A stretch of 64,000 nt of DNA from Streptoalloteichus tenebrarius (GTDB lineage: Bacteria; Actinomycetota; Actinomycetes; Mycobacteriales; Pseudonocardiaceae). The notes below the pieces were generated by a model. The model was not told where the DNA came from, did no database searches, and was given only the letters and a program-made list of their open reading frames with translations. Below, piece by piece: positions 34,618-43,405 of this stretch. The DNA is taken from the NCBI RefSeq assembly GCF_024171885.1, contig NZ_JAMTCP010000030.1:1-64000 (forward strand), given 5' to 3'. Position 1 is the stretch's first letter. Each line of letters starts with the position of its first letter. Made by a program: the position numbers and the translations under genes.

Positions 34618-35448
34618 ATGCGGATCGGCATCGGACTCCCCAACACGACGCCGGGGGCCGACGGTTCCCTGTTGGTGGACTGGGCCCGCCGCGCCGACGA
34701 CGGCCCGTTCTCGTCCGTCGCCGTGCTCGACCGGCTGGTCTACGACAGCCTGGAGCCCTTCACCGCGCTGGCGGCGGCCGCCGCCGTGACGACCAGGGTG
34801 CGACTGGCCACCATGATCGCGATCGGCCCGCTGCGCGGCGCCGCGCTGCTGGCCAAGCAGGCCGCCTCGGTGAACGCGCTGGCCGGAGGCCGGCTCACCC
34901 TCGGCCTCGCGGTCGGCGCGCGCCGCGACGACTACGAGGTCGCCGGGGTCGAGCACCGCGGCCGAGGGGAACGGCTGTCCGCGCAACTGGCGTACCTGCG
35001 GGGCTCCGGCCGCGACGGCCGAGTCCGGCCCTCACCCGAGGGGATCGAGATCCTGGTCGGCGGGGCGAGCGGGCAGGCCTTCACCCGGATGGCCCGCTAC
35101 GCCGACGGGTACGCGCACGGCGGCGGCCCGCCCAGAGCGTTCGCCTCCGCCGCGACCAAGGCCCTGGCGGCCTGGCGCCACCTGGGCCGGCCCGGACGCC
35201 CCCTGCTGTGGGGTCAGGGCTACTTCGCGCTGGGCGACCCCGAGCGCGGCGCGGCCTACCTGCGGGACTACTACGCGTTCACCGGCCCGTTCGCCGAGCG
35301 GATCGCCGCGGGGCTGCTCACCGACGCCCGGCAGGTCAGGGACCTCGTCCGGGGCTACGCCGCCGCCGGGTGCGACGAGCTGGTGTTGCTGCCCACCGTG
35401 TCCGACCCCGCCGAGGTGGACCGGCTGGCCGAGGTGGTGGCGGGATGA
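34618..35448 (+). CDS. LLM-class flavin-dependent oxidoreductase of the anthranilate operon
   Basis: Luciferase-like oxidoreductase of 276 aa, first gene of the nine-gene rightward operon. The barrel motifs are MRIGIGLPNTTPGADGSLLV, FSSVAVLDRLVYDSLEPFTA, RVRLATMIAIGPLRGAALLA, GGRLTLGLAVGARRDDYEVA and EILVGGASGQAFTRMARYAD. ATG 34618 follows GGGAGG by 8 bases. Whether it uses F420 or FMN cannot be decided. It may reduce or oxidise a ring-derived intermediate after the monooxygenase step, or recycle flavin (inference). Its stop overlaps the next start by four bases. Confidence 0.82.
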   Translation: MRIGIGLPNTTPGADGSLLVDWARRADDGPFSSVAVLDRLVYDSLEPFTALAAAAAVTTRVRLATMIAIGPLRGAALLAKQAASVNALAGGRLTLGLAVGARRDDYEVAGVEHRGRGERLSAQLAYLRGSGRDGRVRPSPEGIEILVGGASGQAFTRMARYADGYAHGGGPPRAFASAATKALAAWRHLGRPGRPLLWGQGYFALGDPERGAAYLRDYYAFTGPFAERIAAGLLTDARQVRDLVRGYAAAGCDELVLLPTVSDPAEVDRLAEVVAG

Positions 35449-37781
35449 GGGTCACCGTCGTCGGAGCCGGGCCGGCCGGACTGTACCTGGCGATCCTGCT
35501 CAGGAAGGCCGACAGCGACCACGAGATCACCGTCGTCGAACGCAACGCGCCCGACGCGACCTTCGGCTGGGGCGTGGTCTTCTCCGAGGGGACGCTCGGC
35601 GCGCTGCGGGACGCCGATCCCCGCACGGCCGTGGAGATCGACGACACCTTCGCGCGATGGGACACAGTGGACATCCGCTACCAGGGGCGGCTCCTGCGGT
35701 CCCGGGGGCACTCCTTCTCCGCGATCTCCCGGAAGCTGCTGCTCGACATCCTCCAGCGGCGGTGCCGGGAGCTGGGCGTGGAGCTGCGGTTCGGGGTCGA
35801 GGTCGACGACCCGGCGCGGGTGGCCGAGATGGCGGCGACGACCGACCTCCTCGTCGGCGCGGACGGCGTGCACAGCGTCGTCCGGCGCGCTCACGCCGAC
35901 GCGTTCGGCAGTTCGGTGGAACCGCAGGGCTGCAAGTACGTCTGGTTCGGCACCGACCTCGTGCTGGACGCGTTCACGTTCATCTTCCGGGAGACCGAGC
36001 ACGGGCTGTTCCAGGTGCACTCGTACCCCTTCGACGAGCGCACGAGCACGTTCATCGTGGAGTGCCCCGAGCGGACGTGGCGCTCCGCGGGGCTGGACAG
36101 GATGAGCGAGCAGGAGAGCATCGCCTTCTGCGAGAAGCTCTTCGCCGCCGACCTCGACGGCCACCGCCTGCTGTCGAACCGTTCACTGTGGACGAGCTTC
36201 CTCCGGGTGCGGAACCGGAGCTGGCATCACGACAACGTGGTGCTGCTCGGGGACGCCGCGCACACGGCGCACTTCTCCATCGGCTCGGGGACCAAGCTCG
36301 CGATGGAGGACGCGGTGGCGTTGGCCGGGGCGTTCCTCCGCCACGACGACGTCGGGGCGGCGTTGGTGGACTACGAGCTGCAACGCCAACCGGTGGTGGA
36401 ACGCTTCCAGCAGGCGGCCGCGGAGAGCGCGGGCTACTTCAGCCGGGTCGAGCACCACACCGACCTCGCGCCGCTCCAGTTCGCCTTCAACCTGCTGACC
36501 AGGAGCGGCCGGATCAGCCACGCCAACCTGGAGGCCCGCGACCCCGACTTCATGCGCGTGCTCGACGCGTGGTTCGCGCGGGACGCCGCTCGCGCTTCCG
36601 GGAACGCGCGCGAGGCGGGCGAACCCGTCGCCATCGCACCGCCTCCCCTGTTCGCCCCACTACGGCTCGGTTCCGTCACGGTACGAAACCGGGTCGCGCG
36701 GACCGTCGCTGTTCTGTCCACAGAGGACGGTGGCCCCGAGGCGGGGACGGCGCGAGCCCTGGCCGACGTCGCCGCCGGCGGGGCCGGTCTCGTGCTCGTC
36801 GGGCCGGTCGCCGTCACCCTCGCCGGGCGCACCTCGCCCCGATCACCCACCCTCCACACCGACGCCCACGTCGACGCGTGGCGTCACGCCGTCGGCGCCG
36901 CGCACGAGCGGGGCGCGCTGGTGGGTCTCCTGCTCGGCCACGCGGGACGCCGAGGGTCGACGCGTCCTCCCGAGCACGGGCTCGACATCCCGCTGGACGA
37001 GGGCGGATGGCCGCTGGTGGCCGCCTCGGCGCTGCCCTACGGCCCGTTCCACCCCGTCCCCCGCGCCGCGACCGAGGACGACCTCGCCGAGCTGAGGGGC
37101 GCGTTCGCGGACGCCGCCGAGCGCGCCGCCCGCGCCGGGTTCGACCTCCTCGAACTCGACCTCGCCCACGGCCACCTGCTCGCCGGGTTCCTGTCCCCTT
37201 TGACCAACCGGCGCGACGACGACTACGGCGGGCCGTTGGAGAACCGGCTCCGCTTCCCCCTCGACGTGGTGCGCGCCGTGCGCGACCGGTGGCCCGGCGA
37301 ACGCCCGCTGGCCGTGCGGCTGGGCGTCACCGACTGGGCACGCGGCGGGCTGACCGTCGACGAGGGGGTCAGGGCGGCGGCTTCCCTGGTGGCCGGCGGT
37401 GTCGGCCTGGTCCACGTGGAGGCCGGGCAGACCGTGCCGCACGACGATCCGCCGTACGGGCGCGGTTTCCTGACCACCCTGAGCGACCGGGTCCGCAGCG
37501 AGGCCCGCGTGCCCACCCTCGTCGGCGGCCACCTGACCACGCCCGACGAGATCAACACCGTGGTCGGGGCCGGCCGGTCCGACCTCTGCCTGCTCGACCT
37601 CGCGGACAGCCCGCTGGACCGGGAGCTCGTCGCGGCCGGGTCCGCGCCCCCGGTGCCCTCGGTGCCCCAGGCGTCCTCGGTGTCCCAGGCGTCCTCGGTG
37701 CCCTCGGCGCCCCAGGCACCCCCGGTGTCCTCGGCGGCCGAGGCGTCTTCGGCGGCCGAGGTGTCTTCGGAGGTGGGGTGA
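35445..37781 (+). CDS. Anthraniloyl-CoA monooxygenase/reductase-type fusion enzyme
   Basis: Two-domain flavoprotein of 778 aa. Residues 1-390 are an FAD hydroxylase: VTVVGAGPAGLYLAILLRKA, DLLVGADGVHSVVRRAHADA and VVLLGDAAHTAHFSIGSGTK. Residues 395-745 are an old-yellow-enzyme barrel: LFAPLRLGSVTVRNRVARTV, LLELDLAHGHLLAGFLSPLT, NRRDDDYGGPLENRLRFPLD. This layout belongs to 2-aminobenzoyl-CoA monooxygenase/reductase and its relative salicylyl-CoA 5-hydroxylase; the first hydroxylates and partly reduces the ring. Tryptophan genes next door favour anthraniloyl-CoA. A typical active-site His of the reductase (HAGR) is present as LGHAGRRG. The last 40 residues are a Pro/Ser/Ala tail encoded by 9- to 12-base repeats (37648-37778), probably dispensable. 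Confidence 0.9.
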   Translation: MRVTVVGAGPAGLYLAILLRKADSDHEITVVERNAPDATFGWGVVFSEGTLGALRDADPRTAVEIDDTFARWDTVDIRYQGRLLRSRGHSFSAISRKLLLDILQRRCRELGVELRFGVEVDDPARVAEMAATTDLLVGADGVHSVVRRAHADAFGSSVEPQGCKYVWFGTDLVLDAFTFIFRETEHGLFQVHSYPFDERTSTFIVECPERTWRSAGLDRMSEQESIAFCEKLFAADLDGHRLLSNRSLWTSFLRVRNRSWHHDNVVLLGDAAHTAHFSIGSGTKLAMEDAVALAGAFLRHDDVGAALVDYELQRQPVVERFQQAAAESAGYFSRVEHHTDLAPLQFAFNLLTRSGRISHANLEARDPDFMRVLDAWFARDAARASGNAREAGEPVAIAPPPLFAPLRLGSVTVRNRVARTVAVLSTEDGGPEAGTARALADVAAGGAGLVLVGPVAVTLAGRTSPRSPTLHTDAHVDAWRHAVGAAHERGALVGLLLGHAGRRGSTRPPEHGLDIPLDEGGWPLVAASALPYGPFHPVPRAATEDDLAELRGAFADAAERAARAGFDLLELDLAHGHLLAGFLSPLTNRRDDDYGGPLENRLRFPLDVVRAVRDRWPGERPLAVRLGVTDWARGGLTVDEGVRAAASLVAGGVGLVHVEAGQTVPHDDPPYGRGFLTTLSDRVRSEARVPTLVGGHLTTPDEINTVVGAGRSDLCLLDLADSPLDRELVAAGSAPPVPSVPQASSVSQASSVPSAPQAPPVSSAAEASSAAEVSSEVG

Positions 37782-38579
37782 GTGTTCTTCGCCGACCTCA
37801 CCTCGCCCCAGGTCGCCGAGCTGCTCGCCGGCGACCGCGCGCCGGTCCTGCTCCTCCCGGTCGGCGTGACCGAACCCCACGGCCCGCACGCCCCGCTGTC
37901 GACGGATTCCCTGATCTCCCAAGGCATGTGCGCGCGAGCGGCACGGCGACTCGCGGACGACGACGAGGTCCGGGTGCTGGTCCTCCCGCCGGTGCCCTAC
38001 GGGGTCACCCGCTACGGCGCGGCCTTTCCCGGGGCCGTGTCCGTAAGCGAGGAGACGCTGCACGCGCTGGTCGTGGAGATCTGCTTTTCCCTGCTGGATC
38101 AGGGGTTCCGGCACATCGTCGTAGTCAACAACCACTTCGAGGCCGAGCACGTCGCCACGCTGCACCGCGCCGTGGACACGGTCCTGCGCGAGCGAGACGC
38201 GCTCGTGGGCTACCTCGACCTGACCCGCCGGCGCCGGGCGGCTCGGCTGACCGAGGAGTTCCGCACGGGCTCGTGCCACGCCGGCCGGTACGAGACCTCC
38301 CTGGTCCTGGCCGACCGGCCCGACCTCGTGGACCAGGAGCGCATGCGCGCCCTGCCCGAGGTCGTCGTCGACCTCCCCAGGGCCATGGCGGAGGGACGCC
38401 GGGACTTCCACGCCATGGGCATGGCCGAGGCCTACTGCGGCGCGCCCGCCCTGGCCAGCGCCGAGGAGGGCGAGGACACCTTCGAGGTGCTCACCGACAT
38501 GCTCGTCGAGGTGATCAGGGACCTCGTGCGCGGCACGGGCGGACGGGACGTCCCCCGCCCCGCGCGCGGGCGCGACTAG
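37782..38579 (+). CDS. Creatininase-family amidohydrolase, candidate N-formylkynurenine deformylase
   Basis: Metal hydrolase of 265 aa. Motifs of the creatininase family are VLLLPVGVTEPHGPHAPLST with metal-ligand Glu and His, then D in LSTDSLISQG, VLPPVPYGVTRYGAAFPGAV, HIVVVNNHFEAEHVATLHRA and GSCHAGRYETSLVLADRP with the Glu and His ligands. The family acts on amide bonds; one member, ArfB, is a formamide hydrolase. In this cluster the formamidase step between the dioxygenase and kynureninase has no other owner, so this protein is a good candidate (inference). It could instead open a lactam or amide later in the pathway. GTG 37782 directly follows the preceding stop. Confidence 0.82.
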   Translation: MFFADLTSPQVAELLAGDRAPVLLLPVGVTEPHGPHAPLSTDSLISQGMCARAARRLADDDEVRVLVLPPVPYGVTRYGAAFPGAVSVSEETLHALVVEICFSLLDQGFRHIVVVNNHFEAEHVATLHRAVDTVLRERDALVGYLDLTRRRRAARLTEEFRTGSCHAGRYETSLVLADRPDLVDQERMRALPEVVVDLPRAMAEGRRDFHAMGMAEAYCGAPALASAEEGEDTFEVLTDMLVEVIRDLVRGTGGRDVPRPARGRD

Positions 38580-38597
38580 GCCGGGAGGGCGGCGACG

Positions 38598-40190
38598 ATG
38601 GTGACGCGCGAGGAGGACATCCCCCGGCTCTTCAACGTCACGAACTGGTTCCTCGACCGCAATCTGGAGGAAGGCCGGGGCGCGGCCACCGCCCTCGTCA
38701 CCGACGACGACGGCCACGTGCGGCGCACCTCCTACGCGGACCTGGCCGCGCTCACCAACCGGATCGGGCACGTGCTCCGCGACCTGGGCGTGCGGCGGGA
38801 GGACCGGGTCCTGCTCGCGCTCAGCGACGGCGTCGAGTTCGTCGCCACCTGGTTCGCCGTGCTCAAGATCGGGGCGGTCGCGGCCGAGGTCTACACCTAC
38901 CTGCACCCCGGGGACTACGCGTACTACCTGGACTACACCGGGGCCGAGGTCGTCGTCGTCGATCCCGTGACGCTCGACCGCGTGCGGGAGGCCGCGCGGG
39001 GCGGTCGCGGCCCCCGCCACCTCCTGGTCGTCAACGCCCGCCCCGAGGACCTGCTGGCCCACGAACACGACCTCACCGCCCTGGTCGCGGCCGCGCCGGC
39101 CGAGCTGGACCCCGCGCCGACGAGCCGGGACGACGTGGCGATCTGGAAGTTCACCACGGGCAGCACCGGCGCGCCGAAGGCGTGCGTGCACCCCCACCGC
39201 ACCCCCCGGCTGAGCTTCGAGTGGTACGCCAGGGGAGTCCTCGGCATGACCGCCGACGACCTCGTCCTGCCCGTGCCCAAGCTGTTCTTCGGCTACGCGC
39301 GGGACCTCGCCGCGTTGTTCCCGTTCGGGGTCGGCGGAGCCGGGGTCGTGTTCCCGGGGCGGTCCACGCCGGAGCGGATCTTCGAGCTGCTGGACCGGCA
39401 CCGACCGACCATCCTGGTCAACGTGCCCACGATGATGAACGCGATGGTCACCCACCCGTCGGCGGCGGAGCGGGACCTGCGACACCTGCGCGTGTGCACC
39501 TCCGCCGGCGAGGCGTTGCCCGGCGAGCTGCACCGCCGGTGGCTGGCCACCTTCGGGGTCGAGGTGCTCGACGGGATCGGCTCCTCCGAGGCCTACCACA
39601 TCTACGTCAGCAACCGGCCGGGCGACGCCAGGCCGGGGAGCCTCGGGCGGGTCGTGCCCGGTTACCGGGTCGAGGTGACCGACGGCGAGGGCCGACCCGT
39701 GCCGGACGGGGAGGTCGGGGTGCTGGAGGTCACCGGTGGCACCGTCGCCCTCGGGTACTGGGACGCCCCCGAGAAGACCGCCGCGACCTTCCACGGCGCG
39801 ACCGTCCGTAGCGGGGACCTCGTCGTCCGGGACCCCGACGGGTTCCTGTGGTACCGGGGACGCGCCGACGACCTGCTCAAGGTGGGCGGGGTGTGGGTCG
39901 CGCCGCGCGAGGTCGAGGACTGCCTGCTGGACCACCCCGACGTCCTGGAGTGCGCGGTGACCGGCTACGAGGAGGACGGCCTGGTCCGGCCGAGGGCACA
40001 CGTCGTGCCGCGTCCCGGGGTCGCGCCGTCACCGGAGCTGGCCGAGGCGCTCCAGCGGTTCACCAGGACCCGCCTGTCCCCCCACAAGTACCCGCGCGAC
40101 GTCCGCTTCGTCGCCGCGCTGCCGCGCACCGCCTCGGGCAAGATCGACCGACGCGCGTTGCGCGAGCGGCCGGACGGGGAGGACCGATGA
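38598..40190 (+). CDS. Aryl-CoA ligase, probable 2-aminobenzoate-CoA ligase
   Basis: AMP-forming acyl-CoA synthetase of 530 aa, benzoate-CoA ligase group. The start FNVTNWFLDRNLEEGRGAAT is typical of that group. Then come the ATP loop FTTGSTGAPKACVHPHRTPR, VPKLFFGYARDLAALFPFGV, the A5 region IGSSEAYHIYVSNRPGDARP, the hinge YRGRADDLLKVGGVWVAPRE and the adenylation Lys in TASGKIDRRALRE. ATG 38598 follows GGGAGG by 9 bases. By context it activates anthranilate made by kynureninase, giving the substrate of the upstream monooxygenase/reductase. Confidence 0.9.
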   Translation: MVTREEDIPRLFNVTNWFLDRNLEEGRGAATALVTDDDGHVRRTSYADLAALTNRIGHVLRDLGVRREDRVLLALSDGVEFVATWFAVLKIGAVAAEVYTYLHPGDYAYYLDYTGAEVVVVDPVTLDRVREAARGGRGPRHLLVVNARPEDLLAHEHDLTALVAAAPAELDPAPTSRDDVAIWKFTTGSTGAPKACVHPHRTPRLSFEWYARGVLGMTADDLVLPVPKLFFGYARDLAALFPFGVGGAGVVFPGRSTPERIFELLDRHRPTILVNVPTMMNAMVTHPSAAERDLRHLRVCTSAGEALPGELHRRWLATFGVEVLDGIGSSEAYHIYVSNRPGDARPGSLGRVVPGYRVEVTDGEGRPVPDGEVGVLEVTGGTVALGYWDAPEKTAATFHGATVRSGDLVVRDPDGFLWYRGRADDLLKVGGVWVAPREVEDCLLDHPDVLECAVTGYEEDGLVRPRAHVVPRPGVAPSPELAEALQRFTRTRLSPHKYPRDVRFVAALPRTASGKIDRRALRERPDGEDR

Positions 40191-40206
40191 CGACCTGGGA
40201 GGAACG

Positions 40207-41394
40207 ATGAGCGCGGCGGCACCCGAGCGGACCACGGCGAGGGCGGGGGACCTGCTCGACGTCGACCGGGCGCTGGGCGACGAGGAGCGGTTGATCGCCG
40301 AGACCGTGCGCCGGTTCGTGGGCGAGCACGTGCTCCCGGAGATCGAGGGCTGGTACGAGCGGGGCGTCTTCCCCCGCGAGCTGGTGCCCGAGCTGGGCCG
40401 GCTCGGTGTGCTGGGGATGCACCTGACCGGCCACGGCTGCGCGGGCGCCAGCGCGGTCGGCTACGGCGTGGCCTGCCGGGAGCTGGAGGCGGCGGACAGC
40501 GGGCTGCGCAGCTTCGTGTCCGTGCAGGGCTCGCTGGCCATGTTCCCGATCTGGCGGTACGGCTCCGAGGAGCAGAAGCGGCGCTGGCTGCCCGGCATGG
40601 CGGCCGGCGAGCTGGTGGGCTGCTTCGGGCTGACCGAGCCGGACTCGGGCAGCGACCCGGCCAGCATGCGGACCTCGGCCCGCAGGGACGGTCGGGACTG
40701 GGTCCTCAACGGCCGCAAGATGTGGATCACCAACGGCGGCCTGGCCGACGTGGCCGTGGTGTGGGCGCGCACCGACGACGGGGTGCGGGGTTTCCTCGTC
40801 CCCCGGGGGACTCCGGGGTTCACCACGCGCGACATCCACCGCAAGATGTCCATGCGCGCGTCGGTGACCTCCGAGCTGGTCCTCGACGACGTGCGTCTGC
40901 CGGAGGACGCGGTGCTGCCGGGTGTCGTCGGCATGCGGGGACCGTTGTCCTGTCTCGACGAGGCGCGGTTCGGGATCGTCTGGGGTGTGGTGGGGGCGGC
41001 GCGGACCTGCTTCGAGACCGCGTTGTCCTACGCGAGGACACGCGAGCAGTTCGGCCGTCCCATCGCGGGTTTCCAGCTCACGCAACAGAAACTCGTCGAC
41101 ATGGCGGTGGAGCTGAACAAGGCCGCGCTGCTCGCCCACCACCTCGGGCAGCTCAAGGACGCCGGCGCGCTCACCCCGGAGCAGATCAGCTTTGGCAAGC
41201 TGAACAACGTGCGCGAGGCGCTGCGGATCGCCCGCACCGCGCGGACGGTGTTGGGCGCCAACGGCATCAGCTCGGAGTACCCGGTGATGCGCCACGCCAA
41301 CAACCTGGAGTCCGTGCTCACCTACGAGGGCACGAACGAGGTGCACACGCTGGTCCTCGGGCACGCGCTCACCGGGCTCAGGGCGTTCCAGTGA
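40207..41394 (+). CDS. Glutaryl-CoA dehydrogenase-like acyl-CoA dehydrogenase
   Basis: Acyl-CoA dehydrogenase of 395 aa. It shows the glutaryl-CoA dehydrogenase pattern: DSGLRSFVSVQGSLAMFPIW, YGSEEQKRRWLPGMAAGEL, GCFGLTEPDSGSDPASMRTS, KMWITNGGLADVAVVWA, and EYPVMRHANNLESVLTYEGT with the catalytic Glu in YEGTNEVH. Glutaryl-CoA is a logical end product when a seven-carbon ring-derived dicarboxyl-CoA is shortened by beta-oxidation, so this gene would finish the path to crotonyl-CoA (inference). ATG 40207 follows GGGAGG. Its stop overlaps the SDR start. Confidence 0.9.
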   Translation: MSAAAPERTTARAGDLLDVDRALGDEERLIAETVRRFVGEHVLPEIEGWYERGVFPRELVPELGRLGVLGMHLTGHGCAGASAVGYGVACRELEAADSGLRSFVSVQGSLAMFPIWRYGSEEQKRRWLPGMAAGELVGCFGLTEPDSGSDPASMRTSARRDGRDWVLNGRKMWITNGGLADVAVVWARTDDGVRGFLVPRGTPGFTTRDIHRKMSMRASVTSELVLDDVRLPEDAVLPGVVGMRGPLSCLDEARFGIVWGVVGAARTCFETALSYARTREQFGRPIAGFQLTQQKLVDMAVELNKAALLAHHLGQLKDAGALTPEQISFGKLNNVREALRIARTARTVLGANGISSEYPVMRHANNLESVLTYEGTNEVHTLVLGHALTGLRAFQ

Positions 41395-42152
41395 CCCGGC
41401 GGCTGGTCGTGGTGACGGGTGGGGGCCGAGGGGTGGGCCGGGCGGTGGTCGCCCGGTTCGCGGCGCTGGGCGACGAGGTCGTCGCCGTGGGGCGCGACGT
41501 CGCCGCCCTGGACGCCACGGTGTCCGCCACCGTCACCACGACCGGCCCCCGCGTCAGGGCCGAGGTCTGCGACGTCACCGACGAGGCCGCGGTGACCACG
41601 CTGTTCGACCGCGTCGGACCGGTCGACGTGCTGGTGAACAACGCGGGCGTCGCCGCCAGCGCTCCCCTGACGCGCACCACGCTGGCCGACTGGCACGACC
41701 ACCTGGAGGTCAACGCCACGGGCGCGTTCCTGTGCACGCGCGCCGCGCTGCCGGGCATGGTGGAGCGCGGCCATGGCCGGATCGTCGTCGTCGCCTCGAC
41801 CGCAGGGCGGGTGGGCACGCGCTACACCGCCGCCTACACGGCGTCCAAGCACGCGGCGGTCGGCCTGGTGCGCGCGGCGGCCGCCGAGGTCGCCGGCACC
41901 GGCGTGACGGTGAACGCCGTCTGCCCGACCTTCGTGCGCACCGACATGACGCGCCGCGCCGTGCGGCGGATCGCCGAGACGACCGGACGCGACGAGACCG
42001 CCGCCGAGGCGGCGCTGGCGCGCATGTCGCCGCTCGGCCGGTTGCTCGAACCCGAGGAGGTGGCCTTCGCCGTGGCGTTCCTCGCGGCGCCCGAGGCCGC
42101 CGCCGTCAACGGACAGGCACTCGTGCTCGACGGAGGAGGGATCCAGGCGTGA
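41391..42152 (+). CDS. SDR-family 3-hydroxyacyl-CoA-dehydrogenase-like oxidoreductase
   Basis: Classical SDR of 253 aa: VVVTGGGRGVGRAVVARFAA cofactor loop, VDVLVNNAGVAASAPLTRTT, catalytic Ser in IVVVASTAGRVGTRYTAAY and Y-T-A-S-K, then VNAVCPTFVRTDMTRRAVRR, ending EAAAVNGQALVLDGG. The closest types are FabG-like and 3-hydroxyacyl-CoA dehydrogenases. In the operon it would oxidise the hydroxyacyl-CoA produced by the hydratase encoded next. GTG 41391 and the following GTG 42149 both overlap neighbouring stops by four bases. Confidence 0.9.
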   Translation: MTRRLVVVTGGGRGVGRAVVARFAALGDEVVAVGRDVAALDATVSATVTTTGPRVRAEVCDVTDEAAVTTLFDRVGPVDVLVNNAGVAASAPLTRTTLADWHDHLEVNATGAFLCTRAALPGMVERGHGRIVVVASTAGRVGTRYTAAYTASKHAAVGLVRAAAAEVAGTGVTVNAVCPTFVRTDMTRRAVRRIAETTGRDETAAEAALARMSPLGRLLEPEEVAFAVAFLAAPEAAAVNGQALVLDGGGIQA

Positions 42153-42976
42153 GCCCGTTCCGCGCGTCCCCCGGCTTCACCGACCGATGGCGGCACTTCG
42201 ACCTCACCCTCGACGCGGGCGTGGCGACGGTGACGCTGAACCGCCCGGAGAGGCTCAACGCCCTCACCTTCGACACCTACGCCGACCTGCGGGACCTGCT
42301 GGGCGAACTGCCGCACCGGGGCGACGTGCGCACGGTCGTCCTCACCGGGCGCGGACGCGGGTTCTGCGCCGGCGGCGACGTGCGGGACATCATCGGCGCC
42401 CTCCAGACCATGGAACCCGACGAGCTGCTGGACTTCACGCGGATGACCGGCGCCGTGGTCAAGGCGCTGCGGGAGTGCCCGCTGCCGGTGATCGCGGCGG
42501 TCAACGGCGTCGCGGCGGGCGCGGGCGCGGTGCTCGCCCTGGCCAGCGACTTCCGCCTGCTCGCCCGGTCGGCCTCGTTCGCGTTCCTGTTCACCAGGGT
42601 CGGGCTGGCCGGAGCGGACATGGGCTCGGCCTACCTGCTGCCCCGGATCGTGGGGCTGGGCCGCGCCACCGAACTGCTCGTCCTCGGCGACACCGTGGAC
42701 GCCGAGCGCGCGCTCGCCATCGGCCTGGCCACGGCCGTCGTGGACGACGACCGGCTCGCCGGGGAGGCGGCGGCGCTGGCCCGGCGGCTGGCCGACGGCC
42801 CTGCCCTGGCCTACGCCACGACGAAGTCCCTGCTGACCAGGGAGCTGGACATGAGCCTGGGCAGCGCGATCGAGATGGAGGCCGTCACCCAGGCCCTGCT
42901 GATGCGCAGCAGGGACCACGCGGAGTTCCACGCCGCGTGGACCGAGGGTCGCCGTCCACAGTGGACTGGGAGGTGA
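42149..42976 (+). CDS. Enoyl-CoA hydratase/isomerase family protein
   Basis: Crotonase-fold protein of 275 aa: VATVTLNRPERLNALTFDTY, VVLTGRGRGFCAGGDVRDII, with the oxyanion-hole CAGGD, and PVIAAVNGVAAGAGAVLALA. Next come FAFLFTRVGLAGADMGSAYL, where an acidic residue at the catalytic position is replaced by the ADMGS arrangement seen in CoA hydratases of aromatic pathways, and ATTKSLLTRELDMSLGSAIE. By context it hydrates or opens the ring-derived enoyl-CoA. The last codons hold one GTCCA-N3-TGGAC palindrome (42954-42966). Confidence 0.9.
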   Translation: MSPFRASPGFTDRWRHFDLTLDAGVATVTLNRPERLNALTFDTYADLRDLLGELPHRGDVRTVVLTGRGRGFCAGGDVRDIIGALQTMEPDELLDFTRMTGAVVKALRECPLPVIAAVNGVAAGAGAVLALASDFRLLARSASFAFLFTRVGLAGADMGSAYLLPRIVGLGRATELLVLGDTVDAERALAIGLATAVVDDDRLAGEAAALARRLADGPALAYATTKSLLTRELDMSLGSAIEMEAVTQALLMRSRDHAEFHAAWTEGRRPQWTGR

Positions 42977-42979
42977 GGG

Positions 42980-43405
42980 GTGGTCCACCGCGTCGTCAAC
43001 CCCGACGACCTGGCCCGACCGGTCGGGTTCGCGCACGCCGTCGTCGCCGCCCCCGGCACCACCGTGCACCTCGGCGGCCAGACCGCCCAGGGGCCGGACG
43101 GCGCCGTCCTCGGCTCCACCGTCGTCGAGCAGTTCGACGTGGCCGCCGGCAACGTGGTCAGGGCGCTGGCCGCGGCGGGCGCGCGCCCCGAACACCTCGT
43201 CTCCCTGCTCATCTACGTCACCGACGTCGCGGAGTACCGGGCCGCGCTGCGCGACCTCGGGCCGGTCTACCGCCGCCACTTCGGCCGGCACTACCCGGCC
43301 GTGGCCCTGCTCGGCGTGGCCGAGCTGTTCGACCCCGACGCCAGGGTCGAGCTGGTCGGCACCGCCGTGATCCCCCACCCCAGCCCCGACGAGGCCAGGC
43401 CATGA
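42980..43405 (+). CDS. RidA family protein (enamine/imine deaminase-like)
   Basis: Small trimeric-type protein of 141 aa: VVAAPGTTVHLGGQTAQGPD, VEQFDVAAGNVVRALAAAGA, VSLLIYVTDVAEYRAALRDL, and YPAVALLGVAELFDPDARVE followed by LVGTAVI. The end motif keeps the Glu of RidA proteins; the catalytic Arg is probably the one in DPDARVE. RidA proteins hydrolyse reactive enamines and imines. The product of anthraniloyl-CoA monooxygenase/reductase is an enamine, so this gene fits releasing the ring nitrogen as ammonia (inference). GTG 42980 sits just after a full GGAGGTGA ribosome site. Confidence 0.88.
   Translation: MVHRVVNPDDLARPVGFAHAVVAAPGTTVHLGGQTAQGPDGAVLGSTVVEQFDVAAGNVVRALAAAGARPEHLVSLLIYVTDVAEYRAALRDLGPVYRRHFGRHYPAVALLGVAELFDPDARVELVGTAVIPHPSPDEARP

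Noticed and set aside
35657..39811. Long 1384-codon frame on the + strand across four genes
   Set aside because: Shadow of the monooxygenase, creatininase and ligase genes; its product is mostly Arg, Gly and Pro with no domain.
36843..40001. 1052-codon minus-strand frame over the anthranilate operon
   Set aside because: Antisense shadow, low complexity, crosses several well-supported genes.
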